DNA from: Erinaceus europaeus
Taxonomy: Eukaryota; Chordata; Mammalia; Eulipotyphla; Erinaceidae
Assembly: GCF_950295315.1 (NCBI RefSeq)
Contig: NC_080180.1
Coordinates: 65,629,092 to 65,693,091 of the forward strand
Length of the DNA stretch: 64,000 nucleotides
Reading direction: 5' to 3'
Shown piece by piece: positions 55,994 through 64,000 of the stretch. The stretch's first letter is position 1. Every line of letters begins with the position of its first letter. The notes beneath the pieces were generated by a model that was given only the letters and a program-made list of their open reading frames with translations, ran no database searches and had not been told where the DNA came from. A program made the translations under genes and the position numbers.

Positions 55994-56120
55994 GAGATAG
56001 AGAGAGGGACTTCCCCCATTGCCACAGTAATTCCCTATGTTGTTCTTGGGAATTCCAATCTGGGTTACATCATGGCGAAGCACTCACCTACCCCACTGAG
56101 CTATTTTACCAGTGCTAATA
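55925..56120 (-). mobile_element. SINE, short subtype, with (GA)n
   Basis: Reverse copy: (GA)n at 55966-55990, TTCCAATCTGGGTTACATCA (B box) and ACCTACCCCACTGAGCTATT (A box). Confidence 0.65.
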
Positions 56121-56281
56121 GTCAGTCATCATTGGAAAATGGACATTTATTCTTGATAGCTGTATTTACTTACATAAGTGTTAGCCTAATGACAACTATC
56201 ACTGGAAAACAGGTATTTCCATGATTATTGTCAGTGATTATTCTCATTAAGTTATCTACAGAATTCATGCTAATGGAAGCT

Positions 56282-56470
56282 ATGAGGCTGGCGAGATAGC
56301 ATAATAATTCTACAAAAGACTCAATCTTGACGTTCTGAAGTCCCAGGTACAATCCCCAGAACCACTATCAGCCAGAACTGACCAGTGTGCTGGTCTCTCT
56401 GCTTCTCTCTCTTTCTCACTCCCACCATTAAAATTAACAAAATATTTTAAATGGTATAAAAAAAAAAACA
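56282..56470 (+). mobile_element. SINE, short subtype
   Basis: GAGGCTGGCGAGATAGCATA (A box), CAGGTACAATCCCCAGAACC (B box), CAGCCAGAACTGACCAGTGT, CTCTCTCTTTCTCACTCCC, A-rich tail with A10. Confidence 0.8.
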
Positions 56471-56474
56471 CTGT

Positions 56475-57380
56475 GTTTGATTTCAAGTTTGCTTTTATGC
56501 TCCCAAGTACGTAGTCAGAACTGTTGGAAGCACTTTAATTTGAAATGTAATTTGAGAGACTTCCCGAAGGTAGCACTAGTATGTTTTCTTATTATAAGGG
56601 CTACCCCTTTCAACTTACATAGCTACATTGTTAAAGATGTTATACTGTGAGCTTTGTGATCATTCACTTTAGGATGTGCTATCGCAAGCTATTGTTCTGC
56701 TAAAACACAGGTACTTAAAGAATAAATACAGAATGGAAGAGTTTTTGACAGCTGGCACCTGTGACAGTTGAAGCAAAAAAAAAAAAAGTCAGACTTTGAA
56801 ATTTTGAACTAAAGCATCTTGTTTGCATAAGCTGACGGAGTGATGGGGGGATGAAATAGGGAAAGACAGACATTCTAGGGAGTGCTTGTCCATGAGACAG
56901 GATTCACTAAGCTGGAATTTATCATTTATGTGGATGATTGGTATGTGCCTATGGGTTCTATTACAAAAAATTTAGAAAAAGTCATGATGGGTCTAGAGAT
57001 GAAATAAAACTGTCATAAACATCATTTTACAAAACCTTTTGGCTGTTATTGAGTATTAAGCTTCCAAATTCTCTTTCTTTCTGTACCTGCATTCCTTGAC
57101 AGAATCAGAAAAAATAGGAACTCAAACCACATTGTCCTCTAGTCCTGAGAGCCCTGTTGTAATTCTTATACTTCAGTAGACTTAACAAGGCATCTTTGAG
57201 GAGGAAGCTCTTGATTAGTCATAGTCTATTATTCACATCATGGATGTATTTGCAATGTACCTGTAAAAATGGAGATAGTAGCACAAAGGTTTACATCACT
57301 CTAATAAGGTCATCAAGTCATATTTAGTTGACTCTCAGTGAAGACTATCATTAAAAAACCTTCCTGGGATTCATTAAAAA
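56475..57380. other. Unassigned AT-rich sequence
   Basis: Nothing recognised. Confidence 0.4.
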
Positions 57381-57386
57381 TGCTGT

Positions 57387-57668
57387 GTGGGGAGTCAGCG
57401 GTATCTCAGCAGGTTAAGTGCACGTGGTGCAAAACACAGGGACGGGGTAAGTATCCCAGGATCCCTGTTCGAGCTCCTGGCTCCCCACCTGCAGGGGAGT
57501 TGCTTCACAAGTGGTGAAGCAGGTCTGCAGGTGTGTGTCTTTCTCTCCTTCCTCTCTCCATCTCTGTCTGTCCTATCCAACAACAACAATATCCATAAGA
57601 ACAACAATATTAACTACAACAATAAAATAATAAGGGCAACAATAGGGAATAAATAAATAAATATTAAA
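57387..57668 (+). mobile_element. Full-length SINE
   Basis: TGGGGAGTCAGCGGTATCTC, CAGGTTAAGTGCACGTGGTG, CCTGTTCGAGCTCCTGGCTC (B box), GTTGCTTCACAAGTGGTGAA, CTGTCCTATCCAACAACAAC, (AAC/AAT)n and AATAAATAAATATT. A 9-bp stretch is duplicated near TAAGTATCCCAGGATCCC. Confidence 0.93.
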
Positions 57669-57669
57669 G

Positions 57670-59830
57670 AAATAATCCTGATAAACAACAAAAATCTCCA
57701 TAATGCTTTCATTTGTCCCAACACACTTGACCCCATGCTTTGCATCTTGTTTTTTCATGCTTTCTTGGGGGGTGAGTGGTATTATTACTCCCAGCTGGTC
57801 TGCTGTTTCACAAGATGGGTGATTAGGCAGTCCCCTGAACGTGCACCAAATCAGTGATCCACTAGACATGTCTACCATCCAATTCTGAGCATTTCTGTCT
57901 ATATTCTCAGAAATAATAGATTCTTTAGTATCAACTATCTCACTGATGAAGATTTACTATGTCATACAGAAAATGTGCTTCACTAAAGAAACTTAGAATC
58001 GTGGTCATAGTCTGTGGAATCAAGTGGAACAGTTCTAACATAGACCTACAATGTGTGCAACCAAATATTCCATGAAACTAATAAAAATTTAAAGCTCTAA
58101 AAATGATGTGAATATGTTAGCCAGAAAGGTAAATGCATGTGTAGATAGCTATTTTAATTAGAGCACTGTTCTTATATCCTGTCTGTGTGTCTGAGTATGG
58201 TATCTCTAGTCACTATCACATTTAAACCAATGTGATATGAGAGAAGAGAGAGTAATTTGGACTCATCCGAACAAAATGGAATTTCTAGAAAATATATTGA
58301 TTTTCTACCTTCCAAAATGCTTCCATGAATCATGATCATTACTTGCTGTTTCAAGTGCCTTGTTCCTCCAGCTAGCATCTGTTCTTTCACTTCATGCCCT
58401 ACAGAAAAGAGCATTTTCCTTACTGCTCTCCTCTCCTTTGTCTTTTCTCTTTATCTACACTCTTGTTGGCTACACACAGGATGATGGTATCTCAGGGTCG
58501 ACAAAATGAACTAATGAATAATAATATCTTTGTTCTCCATGGGATTCTTGCCCATGAGTTTAAGTAACTAAAAACAGACTGAAGCAAACAAACAAAAAGC
58601 CACATCAGTCTTTGTGAGCATTTAAATGTTATTTATTATTATTTAAAAAAATATCTGAGGTCAAAGAGCTCCCTGAATACAAACATTTTAACTTTGTGAT
58701 TAAAATTTCTGCAGATCACCTTTACCATACGACAAAAATAAATCTGGATCCATAAGAACAGCCCATGTGATCTGGCATTTGTATTCAGGATAAAACCAGT
58801 TGATGAATGTTTTTGCAATTTTCATTCCCTATAAAACCTAGAGCAAAGCTGTCCTGGTAATATTCATGAAATGATTAGTCCTGTCTCATTTATATTTATT
58901 ACTCTTTTCTATTTTGATAATTTTCACATATTCTGATTATTCATTACCACTATCTGTACAATTGATTGGCTGTAATGAGTACTCTGAGCCCTCCTCACCT
59001 GAAATAGCTCATCTTTGTCAAATTCACATTGGAAAATAATAAAGATGTTGCAGGTAAATATATTGAATAGGAGAATGCAAAAAATGGTTAGGAACAAGAC
59101 AATCAGAGAAAAAGAAAAATTATAAAAGACTTTATTAGGAAATAAAATGGACAGAAATAGCTTATGTTGGCAAGAAAGAGATTCTGTGAATCAATTGTAC
59201 CTTTGTACAGTGGTCTTATTATTTTTTTTACTACCTTCTGCTATTGAAACACATTCTAAAGAATCACCAATATCAAAGAGTCTTTAATGGAATGTACCTT
59301 CCCTGAAGGGGACCAACTTGACATACTCCTTTCAGGAGAGTTTCAATTCTATAATGGAAATTTCATGACATTAACCAAAGGTGTTCCTAACTGATCTGAA
59401 TTAAATAGATACAAACCAAAGGAAAGGTACCCCTAGGAATTTGAACATAGAATAATAATGACCTAATTTATTCAAGGTATAAAGTGCAGCTTAAGTTCAG
59501 CAAAGCAATTATAATTTCTATCTTGCAGAAATGGTTTATTTTAATCAGTACAGTCAGACTATTTTTCTCTGATAATAATTGCTTGTTATCAACAATACAC
59601 AGTATCTATCTGTTAATCTTCGTATTCATCTGTCTGTATTTTTATTCATGAACATGAAGCTTTCTGACCCTTGAGATTTAAAAAAGAAATCTAGATTGAT
59701 ATTTACTGTAAAACTTCTGTATCAACTAAACTTACTTAAATAATTTTTAAGTGAAATGTAAAAATTTAAAAATATTTTTTAAAAATAAGAGTTGTTTGCC
59801 TCTTACTCATTTGAGATCTTGATAAAATTG
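57670..59830. other. Unassigned AT-rich sequence
   Basis: No element or gene recognised in about 2.1 kb, the longest repeat-poor stretch of the right half. Could be unique intergenic or intronic DNA. Confidence 0.4.
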
Positions 59831-59834
59831 TCAT

Positions 59835-60070
59835 AGGATTAGGTGGGAGAGATAGAATAATGATAATGCAAACCTTCATCCCTGAGGCTCTGAGGTCCCA
59901 AGTTCAATTTCATGCACCACCATAAGCCAAGGCTGAGCAAATGCAAATGCTCTGGGAATAAAAATATAAAAAATGGATTCAGTGGCCCTTAAGGTGGTAG
60001 GCTGCCAAGGGATCCTCTAGTTCTCTCTGTCCCTCTCTCTTGTGAAATGAATAAAATAATTTTTTAAAGA
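59835..60070 (+). mobile_element. SINE, short subtype
   Basis: GGTGGGAGAGATAGAATAAT (A box), CTGAGGTCCCAAGTTCAATT (B box), ACCACCATAAGCCAAGGCTG. It then passes into a second similar fragment with CTCTAGTTCTCTCTGTCC and AATGAATAAAATAAT. Confidence 0.7.
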
Positions 60071-60074
60071 AGTT

Positions 60075-60925
60075 ATCATAGATCTAAATATTTCTGAAAA
60101 GTTTTTTAAAATGGTTGATTTCTACAACTGTATTCCTTTTGTTCCTAGTTTAATTAATAAATATTTTTATTACTAAGTGTATTTATGTAAGTATAAAGCA
60201 ACTAACTCATCTACATAATATATCAATTTCTGAGAAGGTTAATGATTCTTGCAAGTGTCCTTTTTAAATAGGTTAAGAATTGTCAGATATACTTAATTTA
60301 TCCTTTCTGGTTTCTCTATTTAAGGAAATTATAGTTGGCTTCACCAGATTCTCCAGAATTAGGAATGGCTTACAGATCATAAAAAATTATTTAGTGCTTG
60401 CTTGCAATTAGAAAGAACCAGATAGCACAGTTTAACTCAAGAGTTTTAGATATTTCATAACTATGTGTTGAGTATATATTCAGTCATATATTTTGAAGCT
60501 CATCAACTAATAAAAGCTTGATTTTTCAGCTGGTCACTAATTGGAGCTAACTAACTCATAAATACAATCTAAAGTGAAAAATGGAAATCAGTTTGGGGGT
60601 GGTGGCTGTCTTTGCAGGGACCCACCTTGCAGGCTTGTGTCTTTGTTCATTTGAAACACGAGAGGATGTTGCCTCATCAACTTAGCTGCAAAGATAAACA
60701 GAGCTGGCTCTTTATGTGATGAAAAGAAATTTTGTTCCATGAGAAAATAACTTTAAGTGACAAAGGGTCTCCATGCCAGTCATGCGCCGATGGCTTAGTG
60801 GGTCCTGGGAGGAAGAAACGTAGGGAGGCTCGGGCAGGATGATGCTCTATGCACAGGAGGGCCATCAGTCTACCAGAGAGCCAGCACCGTGCCGGCCAGA
60901 TGACAAGTTCTGAAGGTAGGATTAT
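60075..60925. other. Unassigned sequence 5' of the LTR element
   Basis: AT-rich up to about 60580, then more GC-rich (60590-60920). No gene or repeat recognised. The six bases before the LTR are ATTATT (60924-60929). Confidence 0.4.
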
Positions 60926-61049
60926 TATTTGTCGTATGCTTTACATTGGTTTGTTCTAGCCCTCCCCCCGCCAAGAGAATTGGATCAGGCCTGCTAATTT
61001 CGTGGGCCCGCTTGGCCCCGCCCCAAAAGAACCCCGGGAGAGGGTTCCT

Positions 61050-61225
61050 GAGTTCGAGAGTGCCAGAGTTGGAGAGTTCCTGAGTTCCGGAGTTTGAGAG
61101 TTTCAGAGTTACAGAGTAAGAGAGAGTTCCACAGTGGAAGAGTTTCAGGGGGTTCCCCAGTACGAGAGTTCCAGAGTTCCAGAGTTCCAGAGTTGGAAAG
61201 TTCCTGAGTTCCAGAGTAAGAGTGC
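61050..61225. repeat. GAGTTCC-based minisatellite inside LTR copy 1
   Basis: Degenerate units of about 8-10 bp: CTGAGTTC, GAGAGTGCCA, GAGTTGGA, GAGTTTCA, GAGTTACA, GAGTTCCA (three in tandem at about 61165-61190). Repeated in LTR copy 2 at about 63058-63237. Confidence 0.85.
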
Positions 61226-61299
61226 TTGCGCTGCCGCAAAGAGACAGCAGAGTTCTGTTTGGTGATTAGTTTGTGTTAGTTTATGAATCGTTGTTCCTG

Positions 61300-61305
61300 A
61301 ATAAA
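61300..61305 (+). promoter_or_regulatory. LTR polyadenylation signal
   Basis: AATAAA, conserved at 63312-63317 in LTR copy 2. Confidence 0.75.
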
Positions 61306-61402
61306 GAAATACAGCTTCCCTGCCCAGCCGTTGTCTCCGCGTCTCTGTTACCCGCTGTGAAGCCAGCCCGCCCGGCAAGAGCCTCCGAATTTTAACAAGA
61401 AA

Positions 61403-61420
61403 TGGCGCCCACGTGGACCT
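61403..61420 (+). other. Primer-binding site, tRNA-Lys-like
   Basis: TGGCGCCCACGTGGACC matches the tRNA-Lys (Lys-1,2 type) site TGGCGCCCAACGTGGGG with one base missing and a changed 3' edge. A Lys site is typical of class II (ERVK/betaretrovirus-like) elements. Repeated at 63415. Confidence 0.8.
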
Positions 61421-61559
61421 GACCTGCGCATCTCTCAGATAAGTAAAGACAACTTGGCTACCTATGCACTATGGCCTTCTCTTCTGCTTGTAAAGAGATC
61501 TCCAAAGGCCTCTGCTCTTTCTTCACGAGACTGTTTTGCTGTTTCTGGAACATTTATCT

Positions 61560-62050
61560 CTGAACCACTCTGTGGTTTCCACTCGCTCGGGCGAACTCAG
61601 AACAGCCAGCGGGAAGAGCCAGCGGGAGGGAGGCAAGGCGCGGAGCTGCCGTTTCCACCTGGTTAAGCAGCCAGCCAGCCGGCTGAGCCCAGACAACCCC
61701 GCGCACCGCGCCCGCAGCCCCGCAGCCCCGCAGCCCGCAGGAGGCTGACGCCAGCACACAAGAGCCCCTAGAGCCCGAGGCCAACACGCAAGAGCCCGAG
61801 GCCAGCCCACAGGAGCCGGCTCTCCACCGCGTGGCGCAGGGCACTGGACGTGTGATCCCTCCACGCTGCTCGGCCACTGCGAGCAGGGCAGCAGACATGG
61901 CAGGGCCATGGGGCAGGGCCGCGGCGGTCTATCATGGCCGCCACCCCTGGGCAACTAGGCCCACGCCTTCTACAAAGATGGCCTGCCTGCCCTCTTTCTA
62001 TGAATTCTGGAACCATCCCGGGCCTCCCAGACCCCCGGGCTCCCTGCCGA
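61560..62050. other. CpG-rich block in the LTR element
   Basis: Dense CG dinucleotides (e.g. CTCGCTCGGGCGAAC, CCGCGCACCGCGCCCGC, GGCCGCGGCGG) in an otherwise CpG-poor window. CpG retention suggests recent insertion, since methylated CpG decays quickly. Confidence 0.75.
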
Positions 62051-62460
62051 AACTGGGCACACGAGATCTCCAGCTGCCGGTCCAGTCTGAAGGCAGACAA
62101 GCTGGAGTACGCAGGGATTTGTGCAGAGATCGCAAGCTGCAATTCCTAAAAGTGAAGCTGCACAGGAAGCCACCTCCGGATGGTGAACCCCCCCCAACAA
62201 CTAAGACAGTACAGATTTAAATTCGTGTTTAAAATGACATGTCTTCCTAACAAAGGTTTCTCTCCTTGTGTATTAATGACCATGTTTATGTGTATGTTTA
62301 AAGTTTGGTAAACAGTAGCTTTAAGGCTAAATTCTTACTAGTCAAAGTTAAATGAAAAAGGTTTTCAATATAATCCTCATAAAGATAAAAATTAACTTAC
62401 ATTTAAAGTCTGAGGTAAAAATTAGTTAACAATCAATATATTTTAACTAAGTTGGTCTAA

Positions 62461-62705
62461 ACAAAAGGTTAAATAGACTTGTTGATATGTAAAACACTAC
62501 CTTCTCTATTAGAAATGGTAGATCGCACAATGGCTATGCTAATTATTCTCATGCCTGAGGTCTCCTCTCCGGCCCACACCTAGGGTGTGTCTCCATCTTG
62601 AATGGGTGTAACAAAAGGTTAAAAGACGTTGTTGATATGTAAAAGTCTCAAATTCCTTCTCTATTAGAAACGTTGGATCGTGCAGTAGATATGCTAATAA
62701 GTCTT
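62461..62705. repeat. Imperfect direct repeat, 150-bp period
   Basis: ACAAAAGGTTAAA...GTTGATATGTAAAA...CTTCTCTATTAGAAA...GATCG...ATATGCTAAT-type blocks at 62461-62550 and again at 62611-62705. Confidence 0.85.
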
Positions 62706-62918
62706 GTTTCATAGTAAGTAAGTTGCAGCCAGCTGCCTGTGGGACCCTAGGCCGTTCCCCGCCCCCATGCAATTGCCCGTCGAGGCAAGTAGCCCCCCAG
62801 AGGCAAGAAATGTTTTTTTTTCAGATATGGCCCCCTCAGGCCTTCCCTTGGCAATATGCTGTTTTTTGTTATATATGTTTCTGTTCACTCCACACCCTTG
62901 ATACTATAGTCATTTAGT

Positions 62919-62937
62919 TAAAAAGAAAAGGGAGAAT
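62919..62937 (+). other. Polypurine tract
   Basis: AAAAAGAAAAGGGAGAA followed by TT directly before the TGTCG start of LTR copy 2. This is where plus-strand DNA synthesis is primed in LTR elements. Confidence 0.85.
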
Positions 62938-63409
62938 TGTCGTATGCTTTACATTGGTTTGTTCTAGCCCTCCCCCCGCCAAGAGAATTGGATCAGGCCT
63001 GCTAATTTCGTGGGCCCGCTTGGCCCCGCCCCAAAAGAACCCCGGGAGAGGGTTCCTGAGTTCGAGAGTGCCAGAGTTGGAGAGTTCCTGAGTTCCGGAG
63101 TTTGAGAGTTTCAGAGTTACAGAGTAAGAGAGAGTTCCACAGTGGAAGAGTTTCAGGGGGTTCCCCAGTACGAGAGTTCCAGAGTTCCAGAGTTCCAGAG
63201 TTGGAAAGTTCCTGAGTTCCAGAGTAAGAGAGAGTGCTTGCGCTGCCGCAAAGAGACAGCAGAGTTCTGTTTGGTGATTAGTTTGTGTTAGTTTATGAAT
63301 CGTTGTTCCTGAATAAAGAAATACAGCTTCCCTGCCCAGCCGTTGTCTCCGCGTCTCTGTTACCCGCTGTGAAGCCAGCCCGCCCGGCAAGAGCCTCCGA
63401 ATTTTAACA
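62938..63409 (+). mobile_element. LTR copy 2 (472 bp)
   Basis: Same boundaries (TGTCGTATGC...TTTTAACA) and order as copy 1, with AGAG added at the end of the GAGTTCC repeats. It is 3' LTR to the first internal region and at the same time 5' LTR to the second, since a primer-binding site follows immediately. Confidence 0.93.
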
Positions 63410-64000
63410 AGAAATGGCGCCCACGTGGACCTGACCTGCGCATCTCTCAGATAAGTAAAGACAACTTGGCTACCTATGCACTATGGCCTTCTCTTCTGCT
63501 TGTAAAGAGATCTCCAAAGGCCTCTGCTCTTTCTTCACGAGACTGTTTTGCTGTTTCTGGAACATTTATCTCTGAACCACTCTGTGGTTTCCACTCGCTC
63601 GGGCGAACTCAGAACAGCCAGCGGGAAGAGCCAGCGGGAGGGAGGCAAGGCGCGGAGCTGCCGTTTCCACCTGGTTAAGCAGCCAGCCAGCCGGCTGAGC
63701 CCAGACAACCCCGCGCACCGCGCCCGCAGCCCCGCAGCCCCGCAGCCCGCAGGAGGCTGACGCCAGCACACAAGAGCCCCTAGAGCCCGAGGCCAACACG
63801 CAAGAGCCCGAGGCCAGCCCACAGGAGCCGGCTCTCCACCGCGTGGCGCAGGGCACTGGACGTGTGATCCCTCCACGCTGCTCGGCCACTGCGAGCAGGG
63901 CAGCAGACATGGCAGGGCCATGGGGCAGGGCCGCGGCGGTCTATCATGGCCGCCACCCCTGGGCAACTAGGCCCACGCCTTCTACAAAGATGGCCTGCCT
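63410..64000 (+). mobile_element. Second internal region, cut by the window end
   Basis: Repeats 61398-61988 with an offset of 2,012 bp. Reading both side by side I found no difference; the frames predicted in the two copies are identical in length and sequence. The primer-binding site is at 63415. Where it ends, and whether a third LTR follows, lies outside the window. Confidence 0.92.

Larger units (their letters stand above)
60930..61397 (+). mobile_element. LTR copy 1 (468 bp) of a short ERVK-like element
   Basis: Starts TGTCGTATGC and ends TTTTAACA. A C-rich block follows at about 60961. A minisatellite-like run of GAGTTCC/GAGTTCCAGA units (about 61050-61225) fills most of U3. AATAAA is at 61300-61305, about 95 bp from the end. 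Five bases later comes a tRNA-Lys-like primer-binding site. It matches the LTR at 62938 throughout, except that it lacks 4 bp (AGAG) at about 61219. Confidence 0.93.
61398..62937 (+). mobile_element. Internal region of the LTR element, non-coding (1,540 bp)
   Basis: Runs from five bases after LTR copy 1, through the primer-binding site, to the polypurine tract before LTR copy 2. The first ~650 bp are GC- and CpG-rich, with a short CAGCCCCG run at about 61713. The rest is AT-rich with a 150-bp-period duplication. I see no gag, protease, reverse transcriptase, integrase or env motif. The longest sense frame (61831-62220, 129 codons, Pro/Arg-rich) is unrecognised. At 1.5 kb it is far below the 6-8 kb of an autonomous element, so it must depend on proteins from another one. 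Confidence 0.85.

Noticed and set aside
61523..61954. 143-codon minus-strand frame, repeated at 63535-63966
   Set aside because: Antisense to the LTR element within a GC-rich block, where stops are rare. The repetition is due to the tandem element and is not evidence of selection.
61831..62220. 129-codon sense frame as a possible gag relic
   Set aside because: Pro/Arg-rich with no zinc-knuckle, capsid or protease motif. A CpG-rich region gives such frames by chance.
62914..63390. 158-codon minus-strand frame across LTR copy 2
   Set aside because: Antisense through the GAGTTCC repeat (Leu-Trp-Asn-Ser-Gly-Thr periodicity); the counterpart in LTR copy 1 is broken by the 4-bp indel.

Overview
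This window reads as non-coding, repeat-dense mammalian DNA. I found no protein-coding gene, exon, tRNA, rRNA or CRISPR array that I can support. Every long open frame lies in low-complexity sequence, in a mobile element, or looks like chance. The dominant SINE is tRNA-derived. It has a GGTAGCGCAG-type A box, a GGTTCGAGCCCC-type B box, a CTGCAGG...GTGAAGCAGGTCTGCAGGTGTCT body, a CT-rich stretch and an (AAC/AAT)n AATAAATA tail. I associate this family with erinaceid hedgehogs (Erinaceus); that attribution is from memory and was not searched. The same applies to the recurrent L1 3' UTR (antisense strand: GGTACAACTCCACACAATTCCC, then GGGAGTATGGACCCAGGGTC).

Layout. 1-9 kb: mostly unique AT-rich sequence, with a young L1 3' end at 2.6-3.2 kb, an older L1 at 7.1 kb and scattered SINEs. 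9-20 kb: SINEs, a 280-bp polypurine block, three young L1 3' ends (one twin-primed, one fused to a SINE head) and older L1 pieces. 20-34.6 kb: a solo LTR with a perfect 6-bp target-site duplication (22.4 kb), a second LTR (24.0-24.7 kb), and many L1 fragments, two of them twin-primed. 35-48 kb: full-length SINEs with clear duplications, two minus-strand LTR candidates (42.0 and 46.6 kb) and long (GT)n tracts. 48.3-49.3 kb: a ~1-kb almost pure purine tract with higher-order structure, followed by a 16-bp x 8 minisatellite. 50-60.9 kb: AT-rich sequence with SINEs.

The most notable locus is at the right end (60,930-64,000). A short LTR retroelement with no recognisable gag, pol or env is arranged as LTR - 1.54 kb internal - LTR - internal (cut by the window edge). 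It has a tRNA-Lys-like primer-binding site after each LTR and a polypurine tract before the second LTR. The two copies look identical by eye apart from a 4-bp indel, so the element is very young or recently duplicated (or a collapsed/expanded assembly). The solo LTR at 22.4 kb has similar ends and seems to belong to a related family. Nothing here forms a gene pathway; the sequence records successive retrotransposon insertions, nesting and tail-seeded microsatellites.
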